From assembly GCF_963678975.1 (NCBI RefSeq), contig NC_089272.1, positions 44,583,391 through 44,647,390 on the forward strand: a stretch of DNA of 64,000 nucleotides. The letters are read 5' to 3'. Position 1 is the stretch's first letter. The number at the start of each line of letters is the position of its first letter. Source of the DNA: Dysidea avara. Lineage: Eukaryota > Porifera > Demospongiae > Dictyoceratida > Dysideidae. The position numbers and the translations under genes were made by a program. Of the stretch, positions 1 through 12,877 are shown piece after piece. The notes below the pieces were generated by a model. That model ran no database searches, was not told the origin of the DNA, and saw nothing but the letters and a program-made list of their open reading frames with translations.

Positions 1-2683
1 GAATCGCGGTTGTTTTATGCTGGAAATCGTGAAAAATTGCGTGCTCTCCGGATGAAGCATGGGTACCTTCCCATACTTGGCATATATAGTCAGCCTATGA
101 AATTTATAAACCAAGGGCCTGACGGTTTATAAGTTAAGGGCCTGAAGGTTTATAAATTTCAAGGTCTATACCTGATTATAACCCACAGCAGAAATAAATC
201 GATTTGCTACTGTGGATTTGGTACGGAGCTACTCCTTGCCGAAAATCGGCCGAAAACCACGTATTTTTAGATTCGGAGCAATCCAGCAATCAACGAAAGG
301 AAAGCCCACAAACCTTCACTATACAGTAATATAGTTTGGTTATCACTTCATGCACAGCGCAAGTTTCATATGGATCTGAGCTTTCCTTCCATCAAACTAA
401 GCGGCATGAAATTTCTTCCTAGCGTGTCTGAGACTATAAAATGGGAGGCGTGGCTGCAATAACTCCAAGTTTTAGTTTCTCCAGCAAGTGATTTAGGCTT
501 CAACATTATGTTGTGACCACCTAATGGTATTAGTTTCCAACCAGAAATGGATCACGTGATTATGGATTGATTTTTCGTTTGCATTATAGCTATGCTATAG
601 AGACACCATTGGTGAAGCATAGAGTTAGGCATAGTAAAACTCGGGTCCTACCAAAAATGGCAGGGTTGTTTGTATGCAAGATCAAGATACTCTAATAGAG
701 CAGTCATGCAAACAGTCTCCAGTCTCTTTACTATTCTTTTCTCTTTAGTAAGCAAGTGGAATCCATAAACAGGCAGAATTGAAATATCAGGGTAAAAGTG
801 CAATTGGAAAGAAACCTCAATAGTATCAGATTACTGGTTTGAATCCACATTATGAGTGCATGGCTATACCCAGAGGCAATATATATAGACAAGATTAGGT
901 AATAAGAATAATTATATATGCTGCTAGAGTTTCAATTCACTACAATAGCTGCAGAGGAATTTCAAAAAGAAAATTAATATTGGTATGAATTGGCCACCTT
1001 GCACTATACTAAAAGGCACAACATACACTTTTGATTAATTAGCTATTAATATCTTCATATTAACTGTAGCTGTAAGTTTTGTATATTGTAATGATGTGTA
1101 TAGGCCCTTCTAACACACTGCTAAGCAAACATTCGTCACACAAACTGGTGTCAAATTATAATGGTAGAAATATCAATCTATTGTGCAAAATTGTAATTTT
1201 CCTGTGCCTTATTTATACTCCCTGCATGGTGGAGGCTCTGCACAGTAATAAATACAATACAATACAATATATATAATTATAGTTTTAATGGTACAAATAC
1301 AAAACTATATAATTATATTTTAATTAATTTTGCAAGCTTTTAAATTTCTGTTTTGCTTGTAGGATGTGCATGCAATTTTATGTTGATCTATAGACTGTGT
1401 ATGGTATATATTTGGTAACATGTCGCATGTGTGAGATGTATACATGTACTATAGATATCCTTTTTATTATATGAGTCATAAGTTTAAGGACTTATGATAC
1501 TTGGTATAACATACATGCAGTTTCAATGGCCTATGCCTTCCCACTATGGATCTATTACCTTAAATGTGACTTAAAATGTGATTTCTAAAGAACATGTAAT
1601 TTTCTTCAATGACTTATAAACCTCACATAAATTAAGGAATGGCTATACACATACATAGACAGCTCTACAAAGTGCATGTTATACATATATTATAGAGCAC
1701 TCAGTACATTGTGGCTGTTGGTATAACAGTTATCTAACAGGCCTTTGGTGTGGTTTCTCATGATAAAGCCAAAAATAAGTAATACCCTTAAGCTATATGG
1801 GTGAAAAACCTTAAATTTCTTGTTTGTTAAAGGCTCACACACACATATATATATATATAATATAGCACAGAGTAACTGCCTGCAGCCTGCTGTGAAAAAA
1901 ATAAGATTGAGGACATACCTCCCTAACTTTTAAGAAGAAATTAAGTACAAACTAGCTAAACTTGTATACCACTGATGTAAATGATTTTTGTTGGCTCTAA
2001 AATATATATAGGACCCAAGTAGAACTAAAACTTGGTAGGACCCAAGTTTTACTATGCCTAATTAGCTCTATGCTTCATCAGTGGTGTCTCAGTCGAATGT
2101 TGATAAAAATACTAGTGAAATATTACCTGGATTATACCACTACATAGCTAACCATGTTTATAGCTATAATGCAAACGAAAAATCAATCCATAATCACGTT
2201 ATCCATTTCTGGTTGGAAACTAATACCATTAGGTGGTCACAACATGATGTTGAAGCCTAAATCACTTGCTGGAGAAACTAAAACTTGGAGTTATTGCAGC
2301 CACGTCTCCCATTTTAGTCTCATACGCGCTAGGAAGAAATTTCATGCCGCTTAGTTTGATGGAAGGAAAGCTCAGATCCATATGAAACTTGTGCTGTGCA
2401 TGAAGTGATAACCAAACTATATTGCTGTATAGTGAAGGTTTGTGAGCTTTCCTTTCGTTGATTGCTGGGTTGCTCATAATCCAAAAATACGTGATTTTCG
2501 GCCGATTTTCGGAAAAGTGTAAAGCTCCGTACCAAATCCACAGTAGCAAATCGATTTATTTCTGCTGTGGGTTATAATCAGGTATAGACCTGGACTATAT
2601 ATGCCAAGTATGGGAAGGAATCCATGCTTCATCCGGAGAGCATGCAATTTTTCACGATTTCCAGCATAAAACAATCGCGATTC
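1..2683. mobile_element. Large foldback element with about 650-bp inverted arms, left end cut by window
   Basis: The first ~656 bases reappear as reverse complement at about 2030-2683. Examples are the segments around 1-60 against 2625-2683, and 600-656 against 2030-2090. The left arm carries an extra ~75 bp (about 91-167) with a short tandem duplication that the right arm lacks. The ~1.37 kb between the arms shows no coding signal. Very long arms around a non-coding core fit a foldback or large-TIR DNA element. No transposase is visible and the outer left end is outside the window. Confidence 0.7.
1205..1276 (+). repeat. Probable LINE 3' tail ending in an ATACA repeat
   Basis: A short stretch ending in AATAAATACAATACAATAC followed by AT-rich DNA. 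A poly(A)-signal-like start running into a short simple repeat is typical of the 3' end of a non-LTR retrotransposon. It lies in the core of the foldback element. No reverse-transcriptase sequence adjoins it, so it would be a severely 5'-truncated copy. Confidence 0.35.
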
Positions 2684-2689
2684 CCATCG

Positions 2690-3262
2690 TATGGAGAAAG
2701 ATAAATAAGTTTTACTGGTACGTAAAAAAAAACTTTGATATGCCCTACAGGTTGAAATTGTAGGGGGACAATTTCGTGATTATCGATTTTTTCATTGCGA
2801 ACCCTACTGTAGGCATGACAACAATTTGATCTTGTTTTACGAGAATAATTGGTCATAAATCCTTAACCGTTCATCGGGTTTGCACCACATTGGATACTAG
2901 GATTTGCCTTTGGACTCCCTTTCTGTGTGCCAAAGTTCAAGGCTATCGGAGTATGCATTTGCGTTTTATAGCAATTTTTGCAAGTTTGCGAAAGACGAAG
3001 AAGAAGAATAAGAACAAGAAAAAAAACGAAGAAAAAAACCGAAACTTTGGCTGCTCGTACGTATCTCGGAAATGGCTTGAGCGATTTTCTTCCAATTTGG
3101 AATGTGGACTCCTCTAGCTGGTGGAAAACTCTGCAGAAAATTTGGTTATAATCGGATAAGGTATCAACGAGATACAAAGGTGTGAAAATGACGTTTTCTT
3201 TCTTCCTGTCAATATACCCACGGTGTGGCGCGCCGGATTTTAGGGCCGCACGACACACCATC
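2690..3262 (+). repeat. Dispersed repeat, same family as 21470-22330 (opposite strand)
   Basis: Blocks here recur as reverse complement at 21470-22330. Shared blocks are a TTTTACGAGAATAA block near 2835, a GTGTGCCAAAG block, a TGCATTTGCGTTTT block, a purine-rich GAAGAA stretch, a CGAAACTTTG block, and a terminal block with TCTTTCTTCCTGTCAATATA and a CACACCATCG end. The order is conserved, so these are two copies of one interspersed family. No protein is recognisable in it. Confidence 0.6.
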
Positions 3263-3600
3263 GTATTTTATTATTATTATTATTGTTACTGAGCAGACAG
3301 CACAGCTGATATGCTCAGGAAAGAAAAGCAATCATAAAATGAGCTACGTAGTTACAAAGATTACAGTTATTGAGTTCCATACGATGTTTGCAGTTCCGCT
3401 GAAAAAGAGTCAATGTTGTTGCTCTCAATGATGGAAGATGGTAAGTTGTTCCAATCCTTAATTGATCTGGAGAAAAAGCTCTGTTGGTATGAATAGGTGG
3501 ATGGGTTTGGTAGAATAAAACGATGTGGGTGATATAGTCTGGTGGATCTTGTCATTGCAATGAAATGAGGAGGAATTGACAGTGAATAATCTTGATGTAT
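3263..3600 (-). pseudogene. LINE reverse-transcriptase C-terminal fragment
   Basis: The - strand frame over 3367-3555 encodes a peptide containing YSYQQSFFSRSIKDWNNLP. That is the characteristic C-terminal end of CR1/L2/Jockey-type non-LTR reverse transcriptases (Ser-Phe-Phe-x-Arg followed by Trp-Asn-x-Leu-Pro). The frame stops at 3367, and a TAT/ATA simple repeat (about 3268-3285) follows on the element's 3' side, as expected for a LINE tail. Catalytic motifs are absent, so this is a dead 5'-truncated copy. Confidence 0.75.
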
Positions 3601-5080
3601 GCTATAATTTTAAAAAGTGCTTGTAATCTGGATATTTTTTGTCTTGATGTTAGGAGTTTTATTTAATGTTACTGTAACAATATTTAACTGTACAAGTACT
3701 GTACATTACCTTCTGATTATCAATAGTTGAATAGCAGTAGATGATTCATAAATTGTATAATATTATTCATACTATGTTTGTGAAAGTTTTGATACACAAG
3801 ACTAGTGTGTTGTTACATCCTGTTACCTATGTTGAGCCACTGTCAATCTCAGATGGTATAGTAACCGAGTAACTGTATGTCCTTGTTTATTTGCCTGAGG
3901 ATTTCTCTGATGGATTTCTCAGCAGGAATATAGCTACAGGTGTAGATCACACCATCAAAAGCTTGATTACATGGACAGAAGGAGTTTGTAGTGCTTCGGT
4001 TACTCTGTATAATACTGATACTTACATTAAGATTTCACAGCTGTTTATTTTGTCATCCACGTAGCTAACTGTATGGTTAACGATATATTGGCCCAAGTAT
4101 AATATTTGCTAGTGTTGTAAAGTACACAGTATGAATTTAATATTACATTAGATAGACATGCAAAAAAAACTGTATGTAAATACAGTTTTTTTGCTCCCCT
4201 GTATGGTTTGTCATAATTCCTCTGTACCTATATATGTAGTTATACTGTTATTCCTAATATTTGCATACATTTGGAGGGTATAAGACTTGCTCATGGCACA
4301 GAAAGGCTTGATCAGCTTCAAGCATTATGAGATAAAGTTAAACAACTTTTGTTGCTATCTGAATAGTTTTACAAAATTATAAAATGTTTAATAAAAAAAT
4401 GAAATGTCTACTTAGACTTTTCAATGTTTGTCAGCAGTCAGCAGCTGTTAATTTCTGCCATCTATTGCTACGTGTATACTTCAGTGACATGCTTTGAGCT
4501 GTACATAGTAATTATAGCAGATTGTTTTTTTATGCTGTATGCTCATAATTATTGTGACTCACTAAATCAGGATCCTCCACTGTGCAGGGATCTCACAGTA
4601 TTGCTATGCTTGTGATAATTCAATAATTGAAAATTCCTTAAATTTAGTATACATACCATGCAGGCATTCACACACATTCAATTTCTATTATCGATTGTAA
4701 CTTGAAATCTCAGCATTCTATTAAGCTGGAAGTTTTCACACAATCCTCCATAATATAATGACATGACCGGTAAACTATGATTTTGATTGCATGTCTGTAG
4801 ATTGAGTGATGGTCCTTAATTTCCATGAAACTGGATGAGTGTTGAAGTTGTTTAATAATTCAGTCACACATATTGTACATATATTCAAGTCTCTTAGTTT
4901 GATGGTGTATGTTGTAAACAGAGTTAAATGTCCACTTTTATTACGACAATAACAGATTGTACGTACATACTTGTACAAGTGTGATTAATTTTCTGATGAC
5001 TAGCTGAGTAGCTAATTTCAGGGTAGAGTCTAATACATTATATAAGCACATAATTATCTGCATGTATTTTTGGGATCTAG
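3601..5080 (+). other. Gene-poor stretch with one possible orphan exon frame (3891-4064)
   Basis: An open + frame at 3891-4064 reads LPEDFSDGFLSRN, then ITWTEGVCSASVTLYNTDTY. Its composition looks coding rather than random, and it could be an FN3-like exon of the gene that continues at 5081. A convincing acceptor and donor are missing, and the same frame is closed just upstream by a stop at 3870, so it may be decayed. The rest of the stretch shows nothing I can support. Confidence 0.25.
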
Positions 5081-8000
5081 AAGAACCATTTATTGGAAGA
5101 ACTGAATTAACCCAAAACACTGCAGTTTTATTATGGTTTGGTGACAATGCTGTATCCTACAGCATATCAGTAACTGGTGATTTAACCACGTCATTTATCT
5201 CACATACAGTATGATAATCAATACTCTTTCACTGGATTAACTAGTGGCAGGATTAAGATTGTCCCCAGAAACCAGATATGTCAAGGAATGGAGTATGTTA
5301 AAGGAGCGTTTGGCTTAGGTATCTAATGTTTAATGAAGTGTAGGGCTTAAACCAACTGTGAAAATTCATTTGCTAGAGAAGACTCACATTGTCTGAATAT
5401 TGCACCCTTAGACTCACTGACAATAATTGCTGTAATTTTACAGTGTAACTGCCTTTATTACAAATTGATAGTTACGTCAGTGCATTCAAGTTTTGAGCAG
5501 CTTCTAAACACATGTGTAATGCAACATTCATTTCCACTATTATTATATTTGACTGCTCTATTAGAGTATGTAGATTATTACATTTTATAAAATCCCCTGG
5601 TTGAGCAAATGGCACTGGAAGTTTTCCACTGTATGGATTGTACTTCTTCCGAAATTGATATACCACACAGCTACCTATTGAGACAGTGTTATAGTATGTT
5701 CACGTTGAGCTGAACCCTCAAAAACATTTAATAACTCATGGATGCAATTACACACGATCCTGAAATTTGGCTCATTTGTAGTACTGCTTGACCCGCTAAA
5801 AATATTTTAAAATCTTATTGTTCAAATGTTTGACACAATATTTATGGCCAATCAAAATTTTCACAATACATTTCCTATGGTGAAGCCATATAAACACAGT
5901 ATCCATTACAGCCCTTTCCCGAACTTGTAATGAAGCCAAACCGTACCTGTCTGTTGTTGACACCTTTGCTGTTACCAATAATCATCTGGTTGGCTGAAAT
6001 GTTAACTCTGTTGAGAAAAAATCCACTTTTAATTTTTAGCCATTTTTTCAGGATTCAGCTCAACGTGAACATTCTATAGTATAATATACAATACTGCAAA
6101 AAGCCTCTTTGTACATGCTAGTTCCTGTACCATGCATTACATGAGGATAAGCCATCATATTTTGGAGGGGAATTTCACCCGTATGTCATTGGGTAATATA
6201 ATACATATCACTCTGACATCTCTGTTGCCAGCATTTCAGTTATAAAATCTGCCATTGCCAGCAGATGTCAGAATCTTCACAAAACTTATTGTTTACCTCC
6301 ACTATATTACAGTATACTAAGTATGCATTGGATGTGATATATACTTCTAGTGCTAGCTGCAACGACATGAATGCAAATATTACTGCATTGTGCTGTATCA
6401 CACCAAAACTATGCACGTAGTAATACTGATACTGTAAACTACAATATAAACACTGTTCCATCTTAATTTAGTATTGGTACCAGTACTTGTCCATGTTTTG
6501 TACAATGTCAACCAATGTGAAGTGTACAGTCAGAGTGATACTATCGTATCACAAATTTAATCTATCCCATTGTAGAAACCCATACAACAACAACAACCAC
6601 AACTAACGGTGACACCAACAAAGACAGTGAACACAAAGGGTAAGCATTAATGCATCCTACAGTGTAGTTTGGCAAAGGGGGTGCACCATAAACAGGGTAG
6701 TAGGTTGTTTGGAGTATGCGGAGTGCAGCTCTCTAGAGGCTGAAGATATTTTGTATGTTCACAATCATATGGGGGGGGGGGGGGGGGTCAATTGATCAAG
6801 AGCTTTCCATTGGGATCAGTGACACTCCTGAGTTCAGTTATGACATACTAAGTACTAAGGGTGTATGGTACTACAGATGCTACGTTTCATTTTCATACTC
6901 ACTGGCCAGTCAGCAATAACTGTGCTAATTATGTTAATGCAGCGACTGTTCTATTAGACTGACTGCTCTATCAGCATAATTATCTCAATCTTTCTATAGG
7001 CTGTGTTTGGGAAGGGAGCATGTGCTTTGTACCCCCATATGGGTCCATGACAGCACAATAACATCTATTTTTTTACATTTTCATCAAAATTATTATACTG
7101 CTGTATGATAACTTTTACACACCCTTGCATATTTGCATGGAAGAGTCAATTTTCCAGTAAAATGTAAGGAAAATAGCAATGGGAAAATGCTGGTATAATA
7201 GGCACAGTTGTTGTACAGTACATGGGACACTGAGGGTCATAAAGTTTCCATATTTTACATAAAAGAGATAGAGATATAATAATAGGGTATTAACACAAGG
7301 TAAAAATCAACAATAACATGTGACCTGGTATGACAAAACCAGCTTCATAGCCTTTCCATATATCCAAGTTTGACAACCTATTATTTTCTGTGTTTTCATT
7401 TTATCTACTTGAAACTTTCCCACACATGCAACAGCTTCAAACCGGAAAAGTTCTAAGTTACTACATTGTTTGCAACACTAGTTGTGATTTGTAAACTCCT
7501 GCCAACTGTAAATTCCATAAGACTGGTTTCACTACTGGCATTATGCTATTGGAGTATGCTGATACACATCTAACAGAAAAGTCACTGCTTTATGAAATAT
7601 CCTATTAAAACAGTTGTTCATTTTTTTTTTAAGCTTGATATACTCTAACAGGTACTGACTATTTTTGAGTAAAAATATAGTTAAGTAAAATATTGAGCAT
7701 AATAGGTGAAATAAATGAATTACCAGAAAGGAAAATACATATTGTGGCAAGAAAAGGCCTTCGTATGCTAACATGCAGTTATGCACGTGCACAGCAATAC
7801 TGCACCTTTGCACTGCAGTAGCCTGTACATTATGCTAGCAGCTAAATCTAAGCAATTTTAGTTCAGTTTGCAAACCTTTAAGTTGCAATAGCTACCAATA
7901 CATGTACTGCATAATGCAGCCTAGTGTGTATACATATACATATTATTCTCAGTAAATACATGTCAAGTGTGATGGGTAGGGAGTGCAAAGGTAGTGGAAA

Positions 8001-9414
8001 GCTGAATAATAATGTACACTAGGCTACTTATTGTTGATGTTTTCAGATCTCCTGCCTGCAGTGTTATGTCTCACTGCCTAAATTTGGTTATTATTATCAT
8101 GACATCATGCAAACTTTCACCATTTATTCCATCATCTCAATGTTTAATGATTGTATGGTAATAAACTAATTTGTTTACATAGCCAGGAATAGAGGAAGAC
8201 AGGCTAGATCCACCTCAATGTCCTTTACCTCTTTTGCTTCTTAAGATAGCAGAATAGATACTATTAATATTGTAGTGATCATGGTTAATGTTAACTTTAA
8301 TAAAACACTAAGGTATAAATAAGGTTATAATGAATAATAAATTCCTGATATGAAAAAGAAACACAGTATTAACAGTAAGTGGTCTTATACCCCAAGAAAA
8401 AGAGCAAGTTACAGTGAATGAGTCATTAGACTATATACGTACATGTAGGTTTTGGGCTACCATGATATTATGTATATAGACTGACAGAAGGTACATGTAG
8501 CTATAAGTGTATGTGCTTTCTGAATAAAGAGTCCCACATTCTGGCAAGATGCTATATAGCACCTATCCTAACTAGGTGGCTGATCAAGCTGCCATCACAA
8601 TGGTGTTTGATTCGTAGCATTGTAGGAGATGCGTAAAAGATGTTAAAAGATTTATACAAAATACTTATACCTGTACCATATCACAACAATGCAATATACT
8701 CTCTTTTGTGAGTGTTATGCTCAGCATAGGTAAATTTTCTCTGTCAATTTTGTTTTGCATAGTGCAAGGTATTTACTGAAAAGTAAATTCTATTGCAGTG
8801 GTTTGTGTAAGGTTGCAAAACCAACAAATGTGTTTCTTGATCTAATCCACAAATCATGCATGTCATTGTAATACAGTACCTCAATGCTGGAATAGTCTGG
8901 ATTGCTCAGAAGCTAGAAATCTATGGAGTACTATTTTTGTCATCAAGGAGAGTATAATAACTTACAAATTTCTACGAGTAAATTGTTTCCTAGATTACAA
9001 TGTAGTGAAAGTGTACATATCTCCTAACAATAAAGTTAGAGTAATACATTGACTTTTTCTATGTACTACATAGGTGGCAGGCACTTACATGATCACAAGA
9101 AAGTAGCAATCATTCTTGCAATTAATAGTCTGTTGATAGTATTATTGATCATGGTAATTGTCATTGTGGCATTAATGAAGTGTCGATATAAGCTTCATTT
9201 TGGCAATTACAGTGAGTTAAAGAGCATACAAATACCTGTGTATGAAATTCCAACCTTGTTGTCTTGTCCTTAGAGTTTAATGAACACTCCTACCAATTAG
9301 AATCCAGATACTGTAACAGTAATGTCTTCAGATCATGTTGCTATGAGTGCCAGTAATCCTGCAGTTCCACAACAAGATACACACCCTGATCATGGTGGTG
9401 TACATGGGGACTAA
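5081..9414 (+). CDS. 3' part of a single-pass membrane protein: FN3-like exon, Thr-rich stalk, TM helix, short tail
   Basis: I join four exons: 5081-5318, 6576-6639, 9081-9211 and 9308-9414 (stop TAA at 9412). The first encodes an FN3-like fold (VSYSISVTGDLTTSF, then YSFTGLTSG). The second is a short stalk with a run of threonines (HTTTTTTTNGD). The third is a clear membrane helix with leucine, isoleucine and valine in IILAINSLLIVLLIMVIVIV, followed by a basic KCRYK stop-transfer. The last is a tail ending HPDHGGVHGD. Donors are gtatct, gtaagc and gtgagt, and the splice phases (1, 2, 1) agree. The first exon has one base too many for a phase 1-1 FN3 exon (frame slips near 5208), so either the sequence has an indel error or the gene is decaying. 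The 5' exons were not found. The ligand is unknown. Confidence 0.55.
5690..6079. mobile_element. MITE with about 24-bp terminal inverted repeats
   Basis: TATAGTATGTTCACGTTGAG at the left end is matched by the reverse complement of the right end, CTCAACGTGAACATTCTATA. The 390-bp body has no coding potential. It sits in the intron between the FN3-like exon and the Thr-rich exon of the membrane-protein gene. Confidence 0.65.
7319..7345 (+). repeat. End of a dispersed MITE family (GTGACCTGGTATGACA)
   Basis: The block GTGACCTGGTATGACAAAA recurs near 52560 and 55360, where it begins small elements in the introns before the third and fourth NIDO modules. Here only this end is clear; a matching far end was not found. 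The surrounding intron (6640-9080) shows nothing else I can support except a 17-bp G run near 6772. Confidence 0.4.
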
Positions 9415-10032
9415 TCCAGTTTGAATGTGTGACATTTTAAATACGAACCAAGATGATTAGAATACATTTTTATTAATATTAGTGATATATAAACTGTTTG
9501 TTGAATGATAATCTTTTGCTTGTACTGGATATCGTCAGTGTTGCAGATGAAAACTACCATTAGGCATAACGATTATAAGTCCTCTGTATGGTAGTCTGAA
9601 TGCTGTATCCTGTATAATAACATGTTATAAAAAAAACAAACGAATAGTGTATCATTGCCTCATGCTAGCCAATTAACAAAATGTTGTTTTATTTAGCAAT
9701 TAAAACTCGCATACACTACCAAAATTTAAATTCAGACAGGGATCTCCAATTTTATTTTACAACAGGGTTTCTTAATACAGGTGTGTATTACTGTAACGAT
9801 ATTTGTGACCGGATCTGTGAAAAGGGGCTTATAGCTTTTCCAAGTTTGACGAGTCATAACTCATCATGTGTTTAACCAATTGTCTTAAAATTACATCCAG
9901 GAATAGTGGAATAGTGCTATGTTAGGAGTGTAATGTGACCAAATTGCAGGCTGGTACCATGCACACAAGTTATTAAGTTATGAATTGCCAAGTACCGGTA
10001 TTTGCATGTGCATATGCCTCATACTGTATTAT

Positions 10033-10290
10033 TTATTTAGTTATTTATTAAGGCTTTGCAGCACAAGTGCTGAAGGTGGTCTGTAGGACACCTGGTCCTA
10101 CAGCCTGTTGTACTAAGTATGTTTGAAAAGGTGAAGAAAGAAGATGACTGGATCTGGGCAGCTTCAAATCTGCAGCCATCCAATTTACACTCAAACGCTT
10201 ACAGGAGTCTGTCAGAAAGTCAGGATGTTTTTTTCTTGTAAATTTCATGTATTTGTATCCATAGATAAAATTGTGTAGATTTACATGCAT
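10033..10290 (-). repeat. Retroelement 3' end copy, related to 39030-39135
   Basis: Read on the - strand this ends with a CTACAGACCACCTTCAGCAC block, then a tail of TAAATAA units. The block CACAAGTGCTGAAGG with CCTACAGCCTGTT recurs at 39040-39095. A shared 3' segment with a simple A/T tail suggests a LINE or SINE 3' end. The 80-codon open frame across it is probably incidental. Confidence 0.45.
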
Positions 10291-10623
10291 CCTGAGCTAT
10301 AGCACCACTGGTCAATTCTGTATCACCAATGAAGTCCAAAGGTAATTGTATATATCAATATATCCTCTGTGAGTCACTTTACAGTGCTTGCATACTGTGA
10401 CATTATTCTATTTCTACTATAGTATGATGCATAACAGAACTTAATGATACTGCTGAACCACTCTATAATGGACACTTTTACACTGAAATTATATAGGACA
10501 ATATATATTTTTGCTGTAATATAAAGGTTTTCCTCTTTCAGAGGTAAATGTATAGACTCAGACCTGCTAGCTGACTCAGAGACCAAACTCTTTGTCCATT
10601 TTCTACTGTGTGCTGATTTTCAG

Positions 10624-10754
10624 GAAATTGTTGTGAGAGGTTCCATTGTAAACAAACTTGTCAATTGGAACATGGTAGCTGCTTATGTTCAATTTTGGCA
10701 CCTTATACTGAGGCTTTTGACTGCCGTGAATACTGTCAAAGAGTAAAAAACTGA
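10624..10754 (+). CDS. Terminal exon of a small cysteine-rich protein
   Basis: A good acceptor (tgattttcag) precedes an open frame of about 43 codons ending in TGA at 10752. It has eight cysteines in the pattern CC-x4-C-x3-C-x6-C-x-C-x11-C-x3-C, with short motifs NCCERFHCKQTC and HGSCLC. Such density is typical of a secreted disulfide-rich domain. It starts with two bases of a split codon, so at least one 5' exon is missing; I found no convincing signal-peptide exon upstream. I do not recognise the family. Confidence 0.4.
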
Positions 10755-12877
10755 CATCTATGTAGCCATGCTGCAAACAATTATGTACTTTGTATGAATG
10801 CTTATAGCCCCAAGCAAAATGTTTATAAGATATTTATGGTACATAACATAAGGATTCCAGGGAATACATACACATTATACATAATTACAGTAAAATTATA
10901 CTATGCAGTACACTTTATATGGCTACATAATTATATTGGTCTCATATGGAATTCAAGTCTTTGAACGATGACGATGATGTGGCATTATTAAAGAATTGGC
11001 CATATAAATAGAAACATTATAAGGTGGATACTTGGTGAGGTTTTTACCATAATACCGTGCGTATGAAGGCATTCAGAATCCTAACCAATAAGTAATGAAT
11101 GAATTATGAGTACATATATAATTATGTTAAAAAGTACCCTTGATAGTAACTTTTTAAAATGAGCTCCAAAATAAGTTGATTCTGATACCTGATATGTTAT
11201 TTTATTAAGAATGAAAAACAGAAGTCCTCGTACTTTAGTTCACATTGCACAGACTTACTGTCATAGCAAATTAAAGGTGTGTACCACTGTATGTACTTTA
11301 TCTTAGTATGGCTTCCAACAAGCACATTATCTCCAGTGTTGAATAGTTGACAGCCTCAATCGTAAATACATTATAGATATACAGTACAGTATAAAGTATT
11401 TATTTTGAAAAACAGACACATCAAGTTAACTTTCATGCATGCATTTTTAGGTATACAATTAAACTACTGTATTAACAGTAGTAATAGGTTTTACTTTAAA
11501 AGTGTTCGGTCAATCAAGTAGGTAGATTAGAGACAATGGTATATACTTGTTACAATTTAGCACAGTTAATTTCATGCTCAGTATCATTTTGTTATTTGAG
11601 AACATGAACACCAGCTTTTATTACATACACTCAGTATAAGAGGTTGACAGGTATTTGTACTGAGTACAGTATGTATAAACTTACTACCCTTGACAGCATA
11701 ATCATTTCTTTTGCTGCATGATGCATGTTCTTATAGCTTTAGTGGATTCTAATTATGTAAATAGTTCCTGGTAATGGTACTGTAGCTAGTAATGGTAGTA
11801 ACTTTTTCTACATCACTGTCTCAAATTTTAACTACAATGCTCTATCAGCTTTATACAAACTGGTCATAGGAAACTACAACCTGGCACTTCTGAATCATTA
11901 TGGCTTCATGCATGGAGTTTCCATAAGGGAAGTTTCTGCCATTATAGCCTATTGTTATCACCTATCACTGTGTACATAGACACCCAGATATTAAAAGTCC
12001 CCCTCCCCTTTCAACACAATAAATGTAAGGAGTTACAAGTTACAAGGTAAAGCTAGCAAATCATTAACATCTTCCAATGTAAGCAGTCATAGATCTGTTT
12101 CACTATAGCCTGTAATGTATGTAAATCACTAATAAGCTGTGACAGTTATGTACTCATTTGCATGTAATTCATTAATAAATTCTCTAATCCTTTCTGAATA
12201 GTTCACATTTGTGACTCACGTATTATTTGGCAAGCTTTCTTACAGTATAAGACCATTTTATAAGATGCTGATTACGATATAAAAAAGCTGAAATTAGAAA
12301 CTGAAATGACTTAAAACTTTTAATTTTTTTTGATAATTTGCTGCACATACAGTACATGCAGTACTCACTCTAATGATGTGATGATCACCACTTTACCAGC
12401 AAAAGTGCTCAGTCTTCTTAATTTAACCTTTCATCCTACAGAACTACTAAAGAAAATTATGCATTCAGTTCAATGTGATAAAACAGAAAACTGTGTCAAA
12501 CACTTAGACATTGTACAGTATATATACATAGCTAGTAATTATCATAGTATCAGTAATCTTGTTAAACAGCAGTTGGTCCATTTTGACTCTTCCATACATG
12601 TAAGTTTCATTCATTTGTTGAAGTGACATTTACTGTATGTCAGCCCACGATAAGGATGTATTATGAGGCTGCCATGTTTATGTGGACATTAGCACTAAAA
12701 CCTGCAAGTGCATAATAGACAAGTAATTCTGATTAGTTGTGTATAAGGCTTCTGTTTGTTCAACATATGTGTGTGTTTAGGTGTACTGTTTATAGTGTGC
12801 ATAGTGTTTCAGTAAGTGTCACATTCTGTAGTTTCATACACATGCATAATTATAAAAAAACAATAATTATTTGCATT
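10755..12877. other. No supportable feature
   Basis: AT-rich DNA without convincing exons, RNA genes or clear element ends. The 98-codon open frame at 12330-12626 has no domain signature or splice context and looks like chance. Confidence 0.6.

Noticed and set aside
9798-9845. Cysteine-containing exon upstream of the 10.6-kb exon
   Set aside because: The segment is the terminus of a dispersed MITE (GTGACCGGATCTGTGAAAAG), so the cysteines are incidental.
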